A stretch of 64,000 nt of DNA from Mesorhizobium sp. M2A.F.Ca.ET.046.03.2.1 (GCF_003952425.1 NZ_CP034449.1:5196001-5260000), one strand, 5' to 3'; positions 16,819-29,079 are shown, counted from the stretch's first letter. Numbers and translations are program-made. Notes: a model not told the origin generated them from the letters alone.

Positions 16819-17756
16819 GCGCGGCCGGGCCATCGCCGCTGGCGCGCCGGCGCGTTCGCACGGCCTGGCTCTTCCTGGCGCCGATGCTTTTCGTGCTCGC
16901 CGTCGTCGCTGGCTGGCCGTTCCTGCGCACGGTCTATTACAGCTTCACCGATGCTTCGCTCGCCGATCTCGACGCGCGGCAATGGGTGGGCTTCGACAAT
17001 TATTTCTCGGTGCTCACCCTGCCGAGCGGCCGGGTGCTCTATGACGGGCTGCTGGTCGATCCGGTCTGGTGGCGGGCGGTGTGGAACACGGTGCGCTTTG
17101 CAATTATCTCGGTGGCCTGCGAGACGGTGCTCGGCATGGTCGTGGCGCTGGCGCTCAACGCAGACTTCCCGGGACGCGGCATCGTGCGGGCGGCGATCCT
17201 CGTCCCCTGGGCGATCCCGACCATCGTCTCGGCCAAGATGTGGCAGTGGATGCTCAACGACCAGTTCGGCATCATCAATGTCGTTCTGCTCAATCTCGGC
17301 CTGATCGATAGCAAGATCGCCTGGACAGCGAGCGCCGACACCGCGATGGTCGCGGTGCTGATCGTCGATATCTGGAAGTCGACGCCGTTCATGGCGCTGC
17401 TCATCCTGGCGGCGCTGCAGATGCTGCCGCGCGAGATCCTCGAAGTGGCGAAGCTCGACGGCGCCAGCCCATGGCAGATCTTCTGGCGCGTGACGCTGCC
17501 GCTGATCCGCCCGGCGGTGATGGTGGCGGTGATTTTTCGCGCCCTCGATGCGCTGCGAATCTTCGACCTGATCTATGTGCTGACGCCCAACAACGTGCAG
17601 ACCAAGTCGATGTCGATCTTCGCGCGCGAGAACCTGTTCGAGTTCGACAAGTTCGCTTATGGCTCGGCCGCCTCGACGCTGCTTTTCCTCATCATCGGCC
17701 TGCTCACCATCGCCTATATCCGGATAGGGCGGCTGACTTTCGAGGGAGGGCGCTGA
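16815..17756 (+). CDS. thuF: Sugar ABC transporter permease (ThuF-type)
   Basis: 313-residue inner-membrane permease with six predicted membrane helices. The EAA motif contacting the ATPase is VAKLDGASPWQIFWRVTLPL near residue 215. An N-terminal extension (AGPSPLARRRVRTAWLFLAP) leads into the first helix, as in MalF-like sugar permeases. It starts with GTG, overlapping the stop of thuE by 4 bases, so translation is coupled. It forms the heterodimeric channel with ThuG. Confidence 0.88.
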   Translation: MSAAGPSPLARRRVRTAWLFLAPMLFVLAVVAGWPFLRTVYYSFTDASLADLDARQWVGFDNYFSVLTLPSGRVLYDGLLVDPVWWRAVWNTVRFAIISVACETVLGMVVALALNADFPGRGIVRAAILVPWAIPTIVSAKMWQWMLNDQFGIINVVLLNLGLIDSKIAWTASADTAMVAVLIVDIWKSTPFMALLILAALQMLPREILEVAKLDGASPWQIFWRVTLPLIRPAVMVAVIFRALDALRIFDLIYVLTPNNVQTKSMSIFARENLFEFDKFAYGSAASTLLFLIIGLLTIAYIRIGRLTFEGGR

Positions 17757-17757
17757 G

Positions 17758-18582
17758 GTGAAAATGCTGAAGCGCGCCGCCTTCTATCTTCTGCTTCTCG
17801 CGATCGTCTTCGTCGCGGTGTTTCCGTTCTACTACGCCATCGTCACCAGCCTGAAATCGGGGACCGAACTGTTCCAGGCGAGCCTCTGGCCGCAATCGTT
17901 CAGCCTTGCCAACTACCGCAACGTGCTGACCGAAGGGCCCTTCCTGCGCAATCTCGTCAATTCGCTGATCGTCTCGGGCGCGGTCGTCGCGATCTCGCTG
18001 CTCCTCGGCGTCACCGCGGCCTATGCGCTGGCGCGCATCCGTTTCCGCGGGCGCTCGGCGCTGATGCTCGCCATCTTGTCGGTCTCGATGTTTCCGCAGG
18101 TCGCGGCATTGGCCGGATTGTTCGAGATCATCCGGGCGCTGCATCTCTACAATTCGCTCCTGGCGCTCATCCTGTCCTACATGATCTTCACGCTGCCGTT
18201 CACCGTCTGGGTGCTCACCACCTTTGTGCGCGACCTGCCGGTCGAGATCGAGGAAGCGGCGATCCTCGACGGCGCCGGACCGTGGACCATCCTGACGCGC
18301 ATCTTCCTGCCGCTGATGTGGCCGGCGCTCGCCACCACCGGGCTGCTCGCCTTCATCAGCGCCTGGAACGAGTTCCTGTTCGCGCTGACCTTCACCTCCA
18401 CCAACACGCAGCGCACCGTGCCGGTGGCGATCGCGCTGCTGTCGGGCAACTCGCAGTTCGAGATCCCCTGGGGCAACATCATGGCCGCCTCGGTGATCGT
18501 CACCGTGCCGCTGGTGGCGCTGGTGCTGACCTTCCAGCGCAGGATCGTCTCCGGGCTCACCGCCGGCGGGGTAAAGGGCTAG
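17758..18582 (+). CDS. thuG: Sugar ABC transporter permease (ThuG-type)
   Basis: 274-residue permease of the MalG type with six helices and the EAA motif EAAILDGAGPWTILTRIFLP near residue 165. Starts at a GTG (17758) one base after the thuF stop; an ATG at 17764 is an alternative. The expected next gene, the ATPase thuK, is not present: the next ORF is a short unrelated gene on the other strand. The transporter must use an ATPase encoded elsewhere (shared MsmK/ThuK-type ATPases are known). No thuA/thuB catabolic genes are adjacent. Confidence 0.88.
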   Translation: MKMLKRAAFYLLLLAIVFVAVFPFYYAIVTSLKSGTELFQASLWPQSFSLANYRNVLTEGPFLRNLVNSLIVSGAVVAISLLLGVTAAYALARIRFRGRSALMLAILSVSMFPQVAALAGLFEIIRALHLYNSLLALILSYMIFTLPFTVWVLTTFVRDLPVEIEEAAILDGAGPWTILTRIFLPLMWPALATTGLLAFISAWNEFLFALTFTSTNTQRTVPVAIALLSGNSQFEIPWGNIMAASVIVTVPLVALVLTFQRRIVSGLTAGGVKG

Positions 18583-18583
18583 T

Positions 18584-18922
18584 TCAGATGTCGGGCGCGT
18601 TACCGACCTTCTTCTTCATCTCCAGCGCCCAGGCGCACCCTTCGTCGCCGCCCCACAGAAGCCAGGCGATATAGCCGGCGGAGGGATTGTCCTCATTGCC
18701 GTAGTTCCTGCCCTTCTTGTCGACCTCGTGGCGGGCGAAATAGCTGACCATGCGCCTGATGGTCGAGGGCGACAGGTTCCTGCGGCTCTTGAGCTCGGTG
18801 GCTCGCGCGACGCCGATCTCGGTGCCGCCGCGGCCGAACTGCTGGCGCAGCCTGAGGCCCTTGGCGGCGTTGTCGGCAACGACCTGCGGGCAGCGCAGGT
18901 CGATCTCGTCGCTGTCGGTCAT
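18584..18922 (-). CDS. Hypothetical protein with GYIAWLLWGGDEG motif
   Basis: 112 residues, beginning MTDSDEIDLRC; GGAG lies 5 bases before this ATG, which is preferred to an upstream start at 18973. It is charged and soluble, with RRNLSPSTIRRMVSYFARHE suggesting a small helix-rich segment, and a C-terminal PSAGYIAWLLWGGDEGCAWA. Such segments occur in phage-associated hypothetical proteins, but I cannot assign a function. It is convergent with thuG, with one base between the stops, closing the transporter operon. Confidence 0.7.
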   Translation of the reverse strand: MTDSDEIDLRCPQVVADNAAKGLRLRQQFGRGGTEIGVARATELKSRRNLSPSTIRRMVSYFARHEVDKKGRNYGNEDNPSAGYIAWLLWGGDEGCAWALEMKKKVGNAPDI

Positions 18923-19079
18923 TTTTGCTCCCCGTTCCCGCGTGGTTTTAGCTGACGCGAAGCAATGCGGCAAAGCGGGGCTGGTTCCGCCGTGTCTTTT
19001 CGAGGCGGCCTTTCAAGCAACCCTGGCGCCCATGCCGCGTTGGAGAAGGCAGAGGGGCTGTTCGGATCGGAGTTTTGAG

Positions 19080-19640
19080 ATGAAAACGCTGCTGCCCCTG
19101 GTCGCCGTCGCGCTTCTTGCCGGCGCGCCCGCCGCGTTCGCCCAATCGAACGACACCAATACGGATGCCGTGGGACCCATGGTGACCGACAACAAGGTCG
19201 ACACCCAGACCTTCGTCACGACCGTGCCGAATGCCAACATATTCGAGATCGAGTCGAGCAGGCTGGCTGAGGAGAAGTCGGCGTCGGCCGACGTCAAGGC
19301 TTTCGCCGCCGATATGATCAAGGACCACACCAAGGCCGGCGAGGACTTCAAGGCCGCGCTCAGCCAGGGCCAGACCACCGCGTCGATCAAGCCCTCCGGC
19401 CCGGCGCTGCAGCCGAAGGAGCAGCAGATGCTCGACGAGTTGAAGGGCGCGAGCGGCAAGGATTTCGACGCCAAATACATCAAGATGCAGACCGACGCGC
19501 ATAAGGATGCCGTGGCGCTGTTTTCCACCTACGCCAATTCCGGCGACGACCCGGCGCTGAAGGAATTCGCCAAGAAGACGCTGCCGGTGCTGAAGATGCA
19601 CGAGAAGCACGTGAAGGACCTGGCGGTCGCACATCAGTGA
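19080..19640 (+). CDS. DUF4142-domain periplasmic protein
   Basis: 186 residues with a Sec signal peptide (MKTLLPLVAVALLAGAPAAFA|QSND). The mature part is a ferritin-like four-helix bundle typical of DUF4142: ANIFEIESSRLAEEKSASAD, MIKDHTKAGEDFKAAL, MQTDAHKDAVALFSTYA and LKMHEKHVKDLA. Histidines lie in the expected helix positions (KDHTKAG, DAHKDA, HEKH). Members are annotated as predicted outer-membrane or periplasmic proteins, often stress-linked; the biochemical role is unknown. GGAG lies 8 bases before the ATG. Confidence 0.88.
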   Translation: MKTLLPLVAVALLAGAPAAFAQSNDTNTDAVGPMVTDNKVDTQTFVTTVPNANIFEIESSRLAEEKSASADVKAFAADMIKDHTKAGEDFKAALSQGQTTASIKPSGPALQPKEQQMLDELKGASGKDFDAKYIKMQTDAHKDAVALFSTYANSGDDPALKEFAKKTLPVLKMHEKHVKDLAVAHQ

Positions 19641-19680
19641 GGGGCTTTGGGTGGAGCCAATCGGCCAGCGCCGGTGCGAG

Positions 19681-19922
19681 GCCCCCCTCTCTGTCCTGCC
19701 GGACTGTCCGGCCCTTCGCTGTCGCTCAGGGCTTTCGTCGCTCGGAAAGCCAAGCAATTGGCTTTCCGTCCGCTGCGCGGACCGCTCCTCAACCCCCTCA
19801 AGGGGGGAGATCAGCCGTCACGCCGGCTTTCGCCAATCTCCAACGTTGCAGGAAGGGCGAGGCGCCGAAGCTGCCAATCTCCCCCTTGAGGGGGAGATGT
19901 CCGGCAGGACAGAGAGGGGGGC
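19681..19922. repeat. Intergenic element with perfect 23-bp terminal inverted repeats
   Basis: The ends (19681-19703, beginning GCCCCCCTCTCTGTCC, and 19900-19922, ending GACAGAGAGGGGGGC) are perfect inverted copies. An inner pair of CCCCTCAAGGGGGGAGAT/ATCTCCCCCTTGAGGGG-like arms (about 19793-19811 and 19878-19898) makes a second hairpin. There is no ORF of its own, so it is a non-autonomous palindromic element. It explains most of the 408-base gap between the DUF4142 gene and ridA. Confidence 0.75.
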
Positions 19923-20048
19923 GAAGGAACGCTACGCTGCGCACTTTCCACCGGCAAATGCCGAACCGCCCGCCCACAAGGGGGGAAGGCAAGGCTGGCG
20001 TTCCCTCGCCGCCGCGATAAGCTCCCTCGCAAATCAGGGAGGACCACC

Positions 20049-20441
20049 ATGGACAAGGAAGTCATCGAAGTGCCGGTGATGTCGGCGAAGGTGCGCGCGC
20101 TCGGCCTGCCGTGCTCGACGGCGGTGCGGGCCAACGGCTTCGTGTTCATCTCGGCGACGCCGCCGGTCGACATGGTGACCGGCGAGATGGTGCGCGGCGA
20201 CATCGAGACCCAGGCTGAGGCGTCGCTGAAGGCGCTCAAACACTGCCTGGAAGCGGCCGGCACCTCGCTGAACAAGGTGGTGATGGTGCGCATCTACGCC
20301 GTCAATTCCGGCTTCTACAACGCCATCAACCGGGTCTACGCGAGGTATTTTGCCACCAACCCACCGGCGCGGAGTTTCGTGCCGGTGGCTTCGTGGCCGA
20401 TGGAATTCGACATCGAGATTGAGTGCGTGGCGGTGGCGTGA
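20049..20441 (+). CDS. RidA-family protein
   Basis: 130-residue member of the YjgF/YER057c/UK114 family, which as trimers hydrolyse reactive enamine/imine intermediates. Conserved features are PCSTAVRANGFVFISATPPV, ALKHCLEAAGTSLNKVVMV and the C-terminal RSFVPVASWPMEFDIEIE. The family arginine that binds the substrate carboxylate, usually in a PxR context near residue 105, appears as PPARSFV. GGGAGG lies 6 bases before the ATG. The accessory NYN-NACHT island begins 140 bases downstream. Confidence 0.85.
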   Translation: MDKEVIEVPVMSAKVRALGLPCSTAVRANGFVFISATPPVDMVTGEMVRGDIETQAEASLKALKHCLEAAGTSLNKVVMVRIYAVNSGFYNAINRVYARYFATNPPARSFVPVASWPMEFDIEIECVAVA

Positions 20442-20580
20442 GGGCCTCTCTCTTCGAAAAGACGCTGATCCACGGCGCCTTCGCTTTATAGACAGGCAGC
20501 TGCATTTCGCCAACGAGACCGGCACCCAGCGTTATGTCAAACGGGTCGGGTCTAGAGCGAGTCGTGCGGAAACGCGTTTA

Positions 20581-22808
20581 TCAATTGCGCAATTCGGCTA
20601 CCTTTTCCTCCAGGTCAGCAAAGAGGGACGTTACCAGTTCGTTCGATCGGTCCTCTTGTAATATTTCTCGCGCATGCGGAATGTGATAGAAAATTGACGG
20701 AGGGCCTGATGCAGGTTTTCCGTGCCGTTCGGCAAGTAGATCGTTCTTCCTAAGGATATCAACTAAGGTCTGCCAGAATTCACTTTTTACTATCTTAATT
20801 AGATAGTCGTCACCGTCACTTCTTATCCAATGTTGCCTCAGCATAACTCGGCATGACTTCTGAAGAAGTCGGTATAATTCATGTTCTCTTAGTCCTTCCG
20901 AAACTAGAGTTTCCGAACTCTCATTATCTCTAGCTCGACCATGTGCGTTTATCCACTGAGTGGCCTCTGCTCCGGCCAAAAGCTCTTGCCGCCCTTCCAC
21001 CTCCAGTTGTATCATTCCTGGATCAGGAAAAGTTGGCGACAACCGGGTTATTTCATTGGCGATCACTGTAGCTACTTCCACATTCTCAAACGTCACGTTT
21101 GAAATGTCGCACTCGCGTAGGTCGATCTGATTAAAGGAGGAATTTGATATTCTACAAAAATCCGACACACCCCTGATGACGCTATCATCGACATGTATAT
21201 TTTCTATATCGGTGATGCCGACAGAGCCTGCAAATGGCAAACAGGTCAGTAGCAACGCGGCGATATTTCGATCAGATCGATCCAATTCTGACGGTACAGA
21301 TATCATGGCGGCAGCAATCTTTGCGAAACTTTTTAGCTCGTTGTTATCAGCCGACAGAGAAAACAAACCGAAAGTTATGAGAAAATCTGGACCAAAATGT
21401 TTCTGCGGATAAACTTTGGCGTCTCATTTTGTGATATTGCGGAAATTGCCGAATGGCTTAGGAAGTAGTTAAAAAATTCGGAATGAGCGAATCTGCGGCG
21501 CCCCCGCCGTTCGTCATTTTCCAGAAAAGCTATGGCCTGTATCCTATTTTTTATTAACCGAAGCGAATCTGCATCGAAGTCGTCTCCCGCAGCAGTTTCG
21601 GCGATCCAAAATAGCGTATCATCATCAATTGAATCGACTTGGTTTTCCGCCATGTCGCGTGCAATTTCGGTTAAAACGTCGAGTACGAACCTGCGCAGAC
21701 CACTTAGTTCCATGAGCTCAATGAGGGCATTGGGAAATTTAGTTGCTTCGCGCTCGATCATAAGCTTGGTAAGAGAGACCAAAGGCGGCGCTGACTCAAG
21801 ATCGATGTCCTTAGATAACAACTCGGCGATTTGGGAGAGGAAGAACGGTCGCAGCGCATAAGAGCCCTCGTCAAAGAGGCCTAGCTCACTGGCTTCATCG
21901 ACCCGCGCATCAGGCACTTTATTCTTTAGCCAGCTTTTCGCTGCATTGGGTGTGGTGGGCAGGATGCTGAACACGCCGACTTCGTGGTGTTCTTCGTCAA
22001 GTCTAGGGACGGCCTTGAGTAGTCGTTCCCTTCCGATAAACGTTTCTCTGCCCGCTAGAATTATGGTTCCCTCGCCCTCGATATCTTCGACGAGCTCTCG
22101 AACCTGTCCCCATGCGGTTTCGTAACCATTGGGATCGCCCAGTTCGTCGAAACCATCGATAGCAAGTTGAACCAGCCCATGCCTGACAAGAATCGGAATC
22201 TGATCGTATGTTACCTGGAGCCTTAAAGACTGAAGGCTGAAAGCCATCAGATCTTGAATAAAGGTCAATATCCTACCCCTGCTTTTGACATGCAGTATCA
22301 AGGGGCGTTGCGTTTTTACAAAGTCTCTGGCTCGAAGGGATGCTATCTGTTCGACGAAATGAGTCTTCCCAATACCCGCCGGGCCGTCAATTAATAAAAC
22401 GCGAACAGACTGACCCGGCGCTCTTTCTTCAACCAGAAACTTCTCGATTGCCCCAATCTTGGCGTCTATATTCCGAGCTTTCGAGCTTAGTCTGCCGACT
22501 GTTTCAATTATATTCTTCTCCTTGATCAAGTCCTGGAGAGCTATTGACTGGGACGTGGCCCAAAGTTTCAAATTTGCAAAGTCGGTTGACGATAATAGAG
22601 ATTTATAGTTAATAAATGTCTCGGCAGAAAGTCCTTCCTTGTTGTACTCTATCTTTCCGCTCTTTAGGAATTTGACTGTAACTTCATGCCCCAGTCGAAC
22701 GAAACGAAATATTGTTCCTGTTTCTTCTTCCTGATGATGTGGCGTGCCAGTGCCAATGTCCGCAAAAACTGCAAGCTCGTCCTTTATGATATCTATGTTA
22801 TTTACCAT
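20581..22808 (-). pseudogene. NACHT/STAND NTPase with C-terminal repeat-like sensor, one-base frameshift
   Basis: Walker A is GPAGIGKTH (residues 142-150), Walker B is LVQLAIDGFDEL (212-223), a sensor strand is GTIILAGRETF (248-258), and the arm ends near RRFAHSEFFNYFLSH. The frame breaks at the AAAA at 21394-21397 (minus strand AACATTTTGG). One more T gives N-I-F-G-P-D-F-L-I-T and opens directly into the downstream frame to the stop at 20581, for a 742-residue protein. The second part begins with pentapeptide-like steps (SSFNQ IDLRE CDISN VTFEN VEVAT), then a helical end. The gene overlaps the NYN gene by one base (TAATG). Base composition is distinctly AT-richer than its neighbours, a sign of transfer. 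As given, the second part could also be read as a separate 261-residue protein from a TTG at 21366. Confidence 0.75.
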
Positions 22809-23464
22809 TAGTCGATCTCCTGCAAGAGGCCGTCCAAGGAAAGGTAATTGTTATTCTTTCGACGTCTTACGAGCACCGTCCTGCCTCCGCGACTTTTTGA
22901 CCATGCTTCTGCTACAAATAGTGCCGGGACGAGATCATCATCTTCCGCCAGCACTAAACGCCAATCTCTGGAATCGGATCGAGCGTGAGTTAGTATATCG
23001 CAGGCAAGTGATGTATCCACCATTTTTTCTCTGGGGATATTATCGTTTAGAGGTCTTCTGAACGTGTCTGGAAGATTTATTTTCGGCATTGACTTCCCCG
23101 ACTGCTGCACAAATCGATGCGGAAGCGAATTTAGAAGGGTTTCCCCGTATCCAATTTGGTTTTCAATGTGAATATCTTTAGAGTTTACCGAAAAGACAAA
23201 ATCAGGGTCGTTAACTACATCCATAACTGCTATTCTATTTTCCGTCGGGTTTAGTCCGCGGTGCCACCCATGATATAACCGAAGAGTTACCCGAAATCTA
23301 ACGTTGGTGTTTGCTGATAATTTTTTCAGAGTAGATGATATTATCTTTGAAACGTTCTCGAGAGTCACGGTGGCGCGTGTGCGAGGATTGCGAATACCGG
23401 TCCCGCCGGCAATATGAATCTGGGCAGTCCAATCAACGAATGCTACAACAGACGTTTGGGTCAT
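22808..23464 (-). CDS. NYN/PIN-like nuclease-domain protein
   Basis: 218 residues. Acidic residues expected for a NYN/PIN ribonuclease fold are visible: D11 in AFVDWTAQ, K147 and D150 in EKMVDTSLACD (with D156), and the cluster EDDDLVPALF (174-183), which matches the family SGDSDFxP strand. The protein likely cleaves RNA using a divalent metal. Its stop overlaps the start of the NACHT NTPase (TAATG), so nuclease and NTPase are made together. No clear Shine-Dalgarno precedes the ATG. The AT-rich composition marks it as acquired. This is sequence inference; no described system with exactly this pair came to mind. Confidence 0.7.
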   Translation of the reverse strand: MTQTSVVAFVDWTAQIHIAGGTGIRNPRTRATVTLENVSKIISSTLKKLSANTNVRFRVTLRLYHGWHRGLNPTENRIAVMDVVNDPDFVFSVNSKDIHIENQIGYGETLLNSLPHRFVQQSGKSMPKINLPDTFRRPLNDNIPREKMVDTSLACDILTHARSDSRDWRLVLAEDDDLVPALFVAEAWSKSRGGRTVLVRRRKNNNYLSLDGLLQEID

Positions 23465-23727
23465 TTTGAATGCTTATTGATCCTAGGTGCAATGCAGCCA
23501 AAAACCGAGAAATTATCCACCTTGGGCAACGGGAATCTATTAGCCGTACGCCCTCGCATCCTGTCACAACGCCGACGGAAGGCAAGGTGGGAGCGCCTCG
23601 TTCAATAGGCAGCTAAGAGCTTTGTAGCAGCCGGAAACAATGTAGACGATGGCAGTCACCGTTAAGGTGAGTCCAGCGCGGTTCGTTCCGATGGTAGGTT
23701 GGTTCGCAGTGTGGAGAAGCCTTGGGC
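23465..23727. other. Right-hand junction of the accessory island
   Basis: 263 bases between the NYN gene and the end of carB. It must hold the NYN promoter (TGGATAATTT near 23507-23516 on the minus strand is a possible -10) and the 3' end of carB. No ORF, tRNA, integrase or attachment repeat was found. The octamer AGGCAGCT occurs here and in the left flank (near 20497), but is too short to call a target-site duplication. Confidence 0.4.
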
Positions 23728-27231
<3,504 letters not shown>

Positions 27232-27371
27232 AGTCGAAAAATCCGTTCGGCGAGCGGCTTGCACGAAAAACCGGGCGGGGGAGGACCCGGCCGGTTGTGC
27301 TTGCGATTCTGGTATCAGGCTAGGAGGGCCTTATAGGGAAGAGTTTTGCGGGATGTAACCCCGAAAATGAA

Positions 27372-27427
27372 GGGCAGTAGGGCAGTAGGGCAGTAGGGCA
27401 GTAGGGCAGTAGGGCAGTAGGGCAGTA
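27372..27427 (+). repeat. Tandem octamer repeat, seven copies of GGGCAGTA
   Basis: Seven uninterrupted copies of GGGCAGTA, starting every 8 bases from 27372. They are followed by degenerate inverted copies (TACTGCC at 27442-27448 and 27459-27465), which run up to the stop codon of the SH3 gene, so the whole block could fold back. It sits in the 208-base gap between carB and the SH3-domain gene. Copy number is likely to vary between strains. Confidence 0.9.
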
Positions 27428-27465
27428 GGTGCTTTCTTCCCCTACTGCCTTATTGCCGTACTGCC

Positions 27466-28257
27466 TTACTCCCCTGCTGCCAGCTGGTCCGTGATCTCGA
27501 AGCGTTCGGATGGGCCGATGCGGATCATGTTGAGGTTGCCCTCGCGGGTAAAGCGGAATTCGTCCGGCGAGTCGGAGCCGGCGGGCTTGCCGTCATGGAA
27601 ATTGATGACGCGCGTGCCGCCGTCCGGCCAGGTCACCGCCACGGTGCTGTCGCCGCCTGTGCGCGCCACTTCTATCTCGCAACGGGTCATCGGTTGGCCG
27701 ACATGGCGAGCGCAGGGGATGCCGGCGTTGGGGGCTTCGGACGGGGCGTTCGTCGCTGCCGCGAAGGCAAGACCATAGGCGTCCTGCATGGCGGTCCTGC
27801 CGATCTCGGCGGCGGAAGGCGGGTCGGCCGGCTCGCCTCCGCCCAAGCGCGCCGCTATGTCGGGCTGCGGCTCGTCGGGACGCGATTGAGGCGCGGCAGA
27901 AGCGGCGGCCGGCGCGGCGGCGTCTTCAGGGGGAGACGCCGGGTTGTTGGGGCTGAGATAGCGTGCGGGCGCCCAGCCGGTTATGTGGGCGTCCTGCGTG
28001 TCCTCGACTTTGCACCAAGGATAATTGTTGACGGTCTTGCAGCCGTAATTCTTGACGGCCGAGCCGTTGGGCAGGCGCGCTTCGATCTTTCCGCCTGACG
28101 AAGCGGTAGCGCGAATATTGAGCAGATCGTCCGGCGCGAGACCACCGATGATCGAGATGATTGTGCCTGGCGCATCCTGAGCCAAGGCCGGGAGAGCGGC
28201 CAGGCACAAAGGAGCGGCGATCAGCAGCGACGATCGGAGCGTGACTTTGCGCTTCAT
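27466..28257 (-). CDS. Secreted SH3b-domain protein
   Basis: About 263 residues. A Sec signal peptide (KRKVTLRSSLLIAAPLCLAALPALA, cleaved before QDAPG) is followed by a bacterial SH3 domain (LNIRATASSGGKIEARLPNG, WCKVEDTQDAHITGWAPARYL). After an Ala/Pro linker comes a C-terminal domain with a DNGEF-free beta-strand pattern (CEIEVARTGGDSTVAVTWPD). Likely periplasmic and involved in envelope or peptidoglycan binding. ATG at 28257 is preferred to TTG at 28284 because it starts the signal peptide directly. The 3' end adjoins the octamer repeat. Confidence 0.78.
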   Translation of the reverse strand: MKRKVTLRSSLLIAAPLCLAALPALAQDAPGTIISIIGGLAPDDLLNIRATASSGGKIEARLPNGSAVKNYGCKTVNNYPWCKVEDTQDAHITGWAPARYLSPNNPASPPEDAAAPAAASAAPQSRPDEPQPDIAARLGGGEPADPPSAAEIGRTAMQDAYGLAFAAATNAPSEAPNAGIPCARHVGQPMTRCEIEVARTGGDSTVAVTWPDGGTRVINFHDGKPAGSDSPDEFRFTREGNLNMIRIGPSERFEITDQLAAGE

Positions 28258-28316
28258 CCCTCGGCCATAAGCAATGCACTTCAATCGTGGCGCTCAATCC
28301 TGGATACGAGCTGCGC

Positions 28317-29074
28317 TCAATCCTTCATAAAACCGGTCCGCAGCGCATGCGCCCATTCCGGCCTTCCCGCTTGTTCGGCCTGCTTTGCGGCGGCTTCATG
28401 GTCGTAGTCGACGGCGATGCTCTCGAAGCGGCTGGGACTGCCGTCCTTGCCGAGCTCGACGATACCATAGCGGGCGTGCGGTGAGCCTTGCTCCGAGACA
28501 TGCGCCGGCGGCGTGTCGTCGTCATAGGCCGGGCAGCCGACGCTGCCGGGATTGAAGATGACCGGACCGCCGGGAATTTGGATCAGCTCGTTGCGGTGGC
28601 TGTGGCCACACAGCACCAGGCGACAGGCCGGATCGAGCGGGTTCAGCCGGCGCCTGATCGCGGCCAGCGGGGCGCGCACCAGCTGGCCATCGACAATGGC
28701 GTCGGCGAGATATTTCTCGTCATGGTCCGGCCGGGCGTGGAAGGCGGTGACACCGGGCGCGATCTCCAATGTCAGCGGCAAGGCCAGTAGCGCCTGGCGC
28801 TGCGCCGGAGTCAGCCGTTCCTGGGCATAGCGATCGGAGGGCCACATGGTTTCGTCGGCCGTGTCCTGCGCGACGCGGCGGTCGTGGTTGCCGCGTACCG
28901 TTGGCAGGTTCAGCGCCTGCAACCGTTCCATCGTCTCGCGCGGCCAGAGCGGGCCGGAGACGCAGTCGCCGAGATCGACGATGATGTCGGCGCCGCCGCG
29001 CCGGTCCAGATCGTCGAGCACGGCATCCAATGCCAGGAGGTTGCCATGATGTCAGCGATAACAGCGATGCGCAT
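28317..29074 (-). pseudogene. Metallophosphoesterase (YfcE/MJ0936-like), one-base frameshift at the start
   Basis: Calcineurin-like phosphoesterase. Metal ligands are visible in VDLGDCVSGP (D), VRGNHDRR (N,H), FHARPDH (H) and LCGHSHRN (H,H). The N-terminal DxH motif is broken: reading from ATG at 29074 gives M-R-I-A-V-I-A-D-I-M-A, whereas one extra base at 29048 would give D-I-H-G-N-L-L-A-L-D, the family signature, and a 252-residue protein. As given, a product could only start later at the TTG at 29030 and would lack the first metal ligands. The gene begins 5 bases after the ArsR regulator stop, so they form an operon. The substrate is unknown (nucleotide or phosphodiester). Confidence 0.8.
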
Positions 29075-29079
29075 GCGGT

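Noticed and set aside
20581..21366. Independent third gene of the accessory island
   Set aside because: Its frame continues the NACHT protein if one base is added at 21394-21397, and it has only a TTG start with no Shine-Dalgarno.
20442..23727. Integrative element with attachment repeats
   Set aside because: No integrase, tRNA or direct repeat longer than 8 bases at the edges; only base composition marks the island.
27372..27427. CRISPR array
   Set aside because: Units are 8 bases with no spacers; it is a simple tandem repeat.
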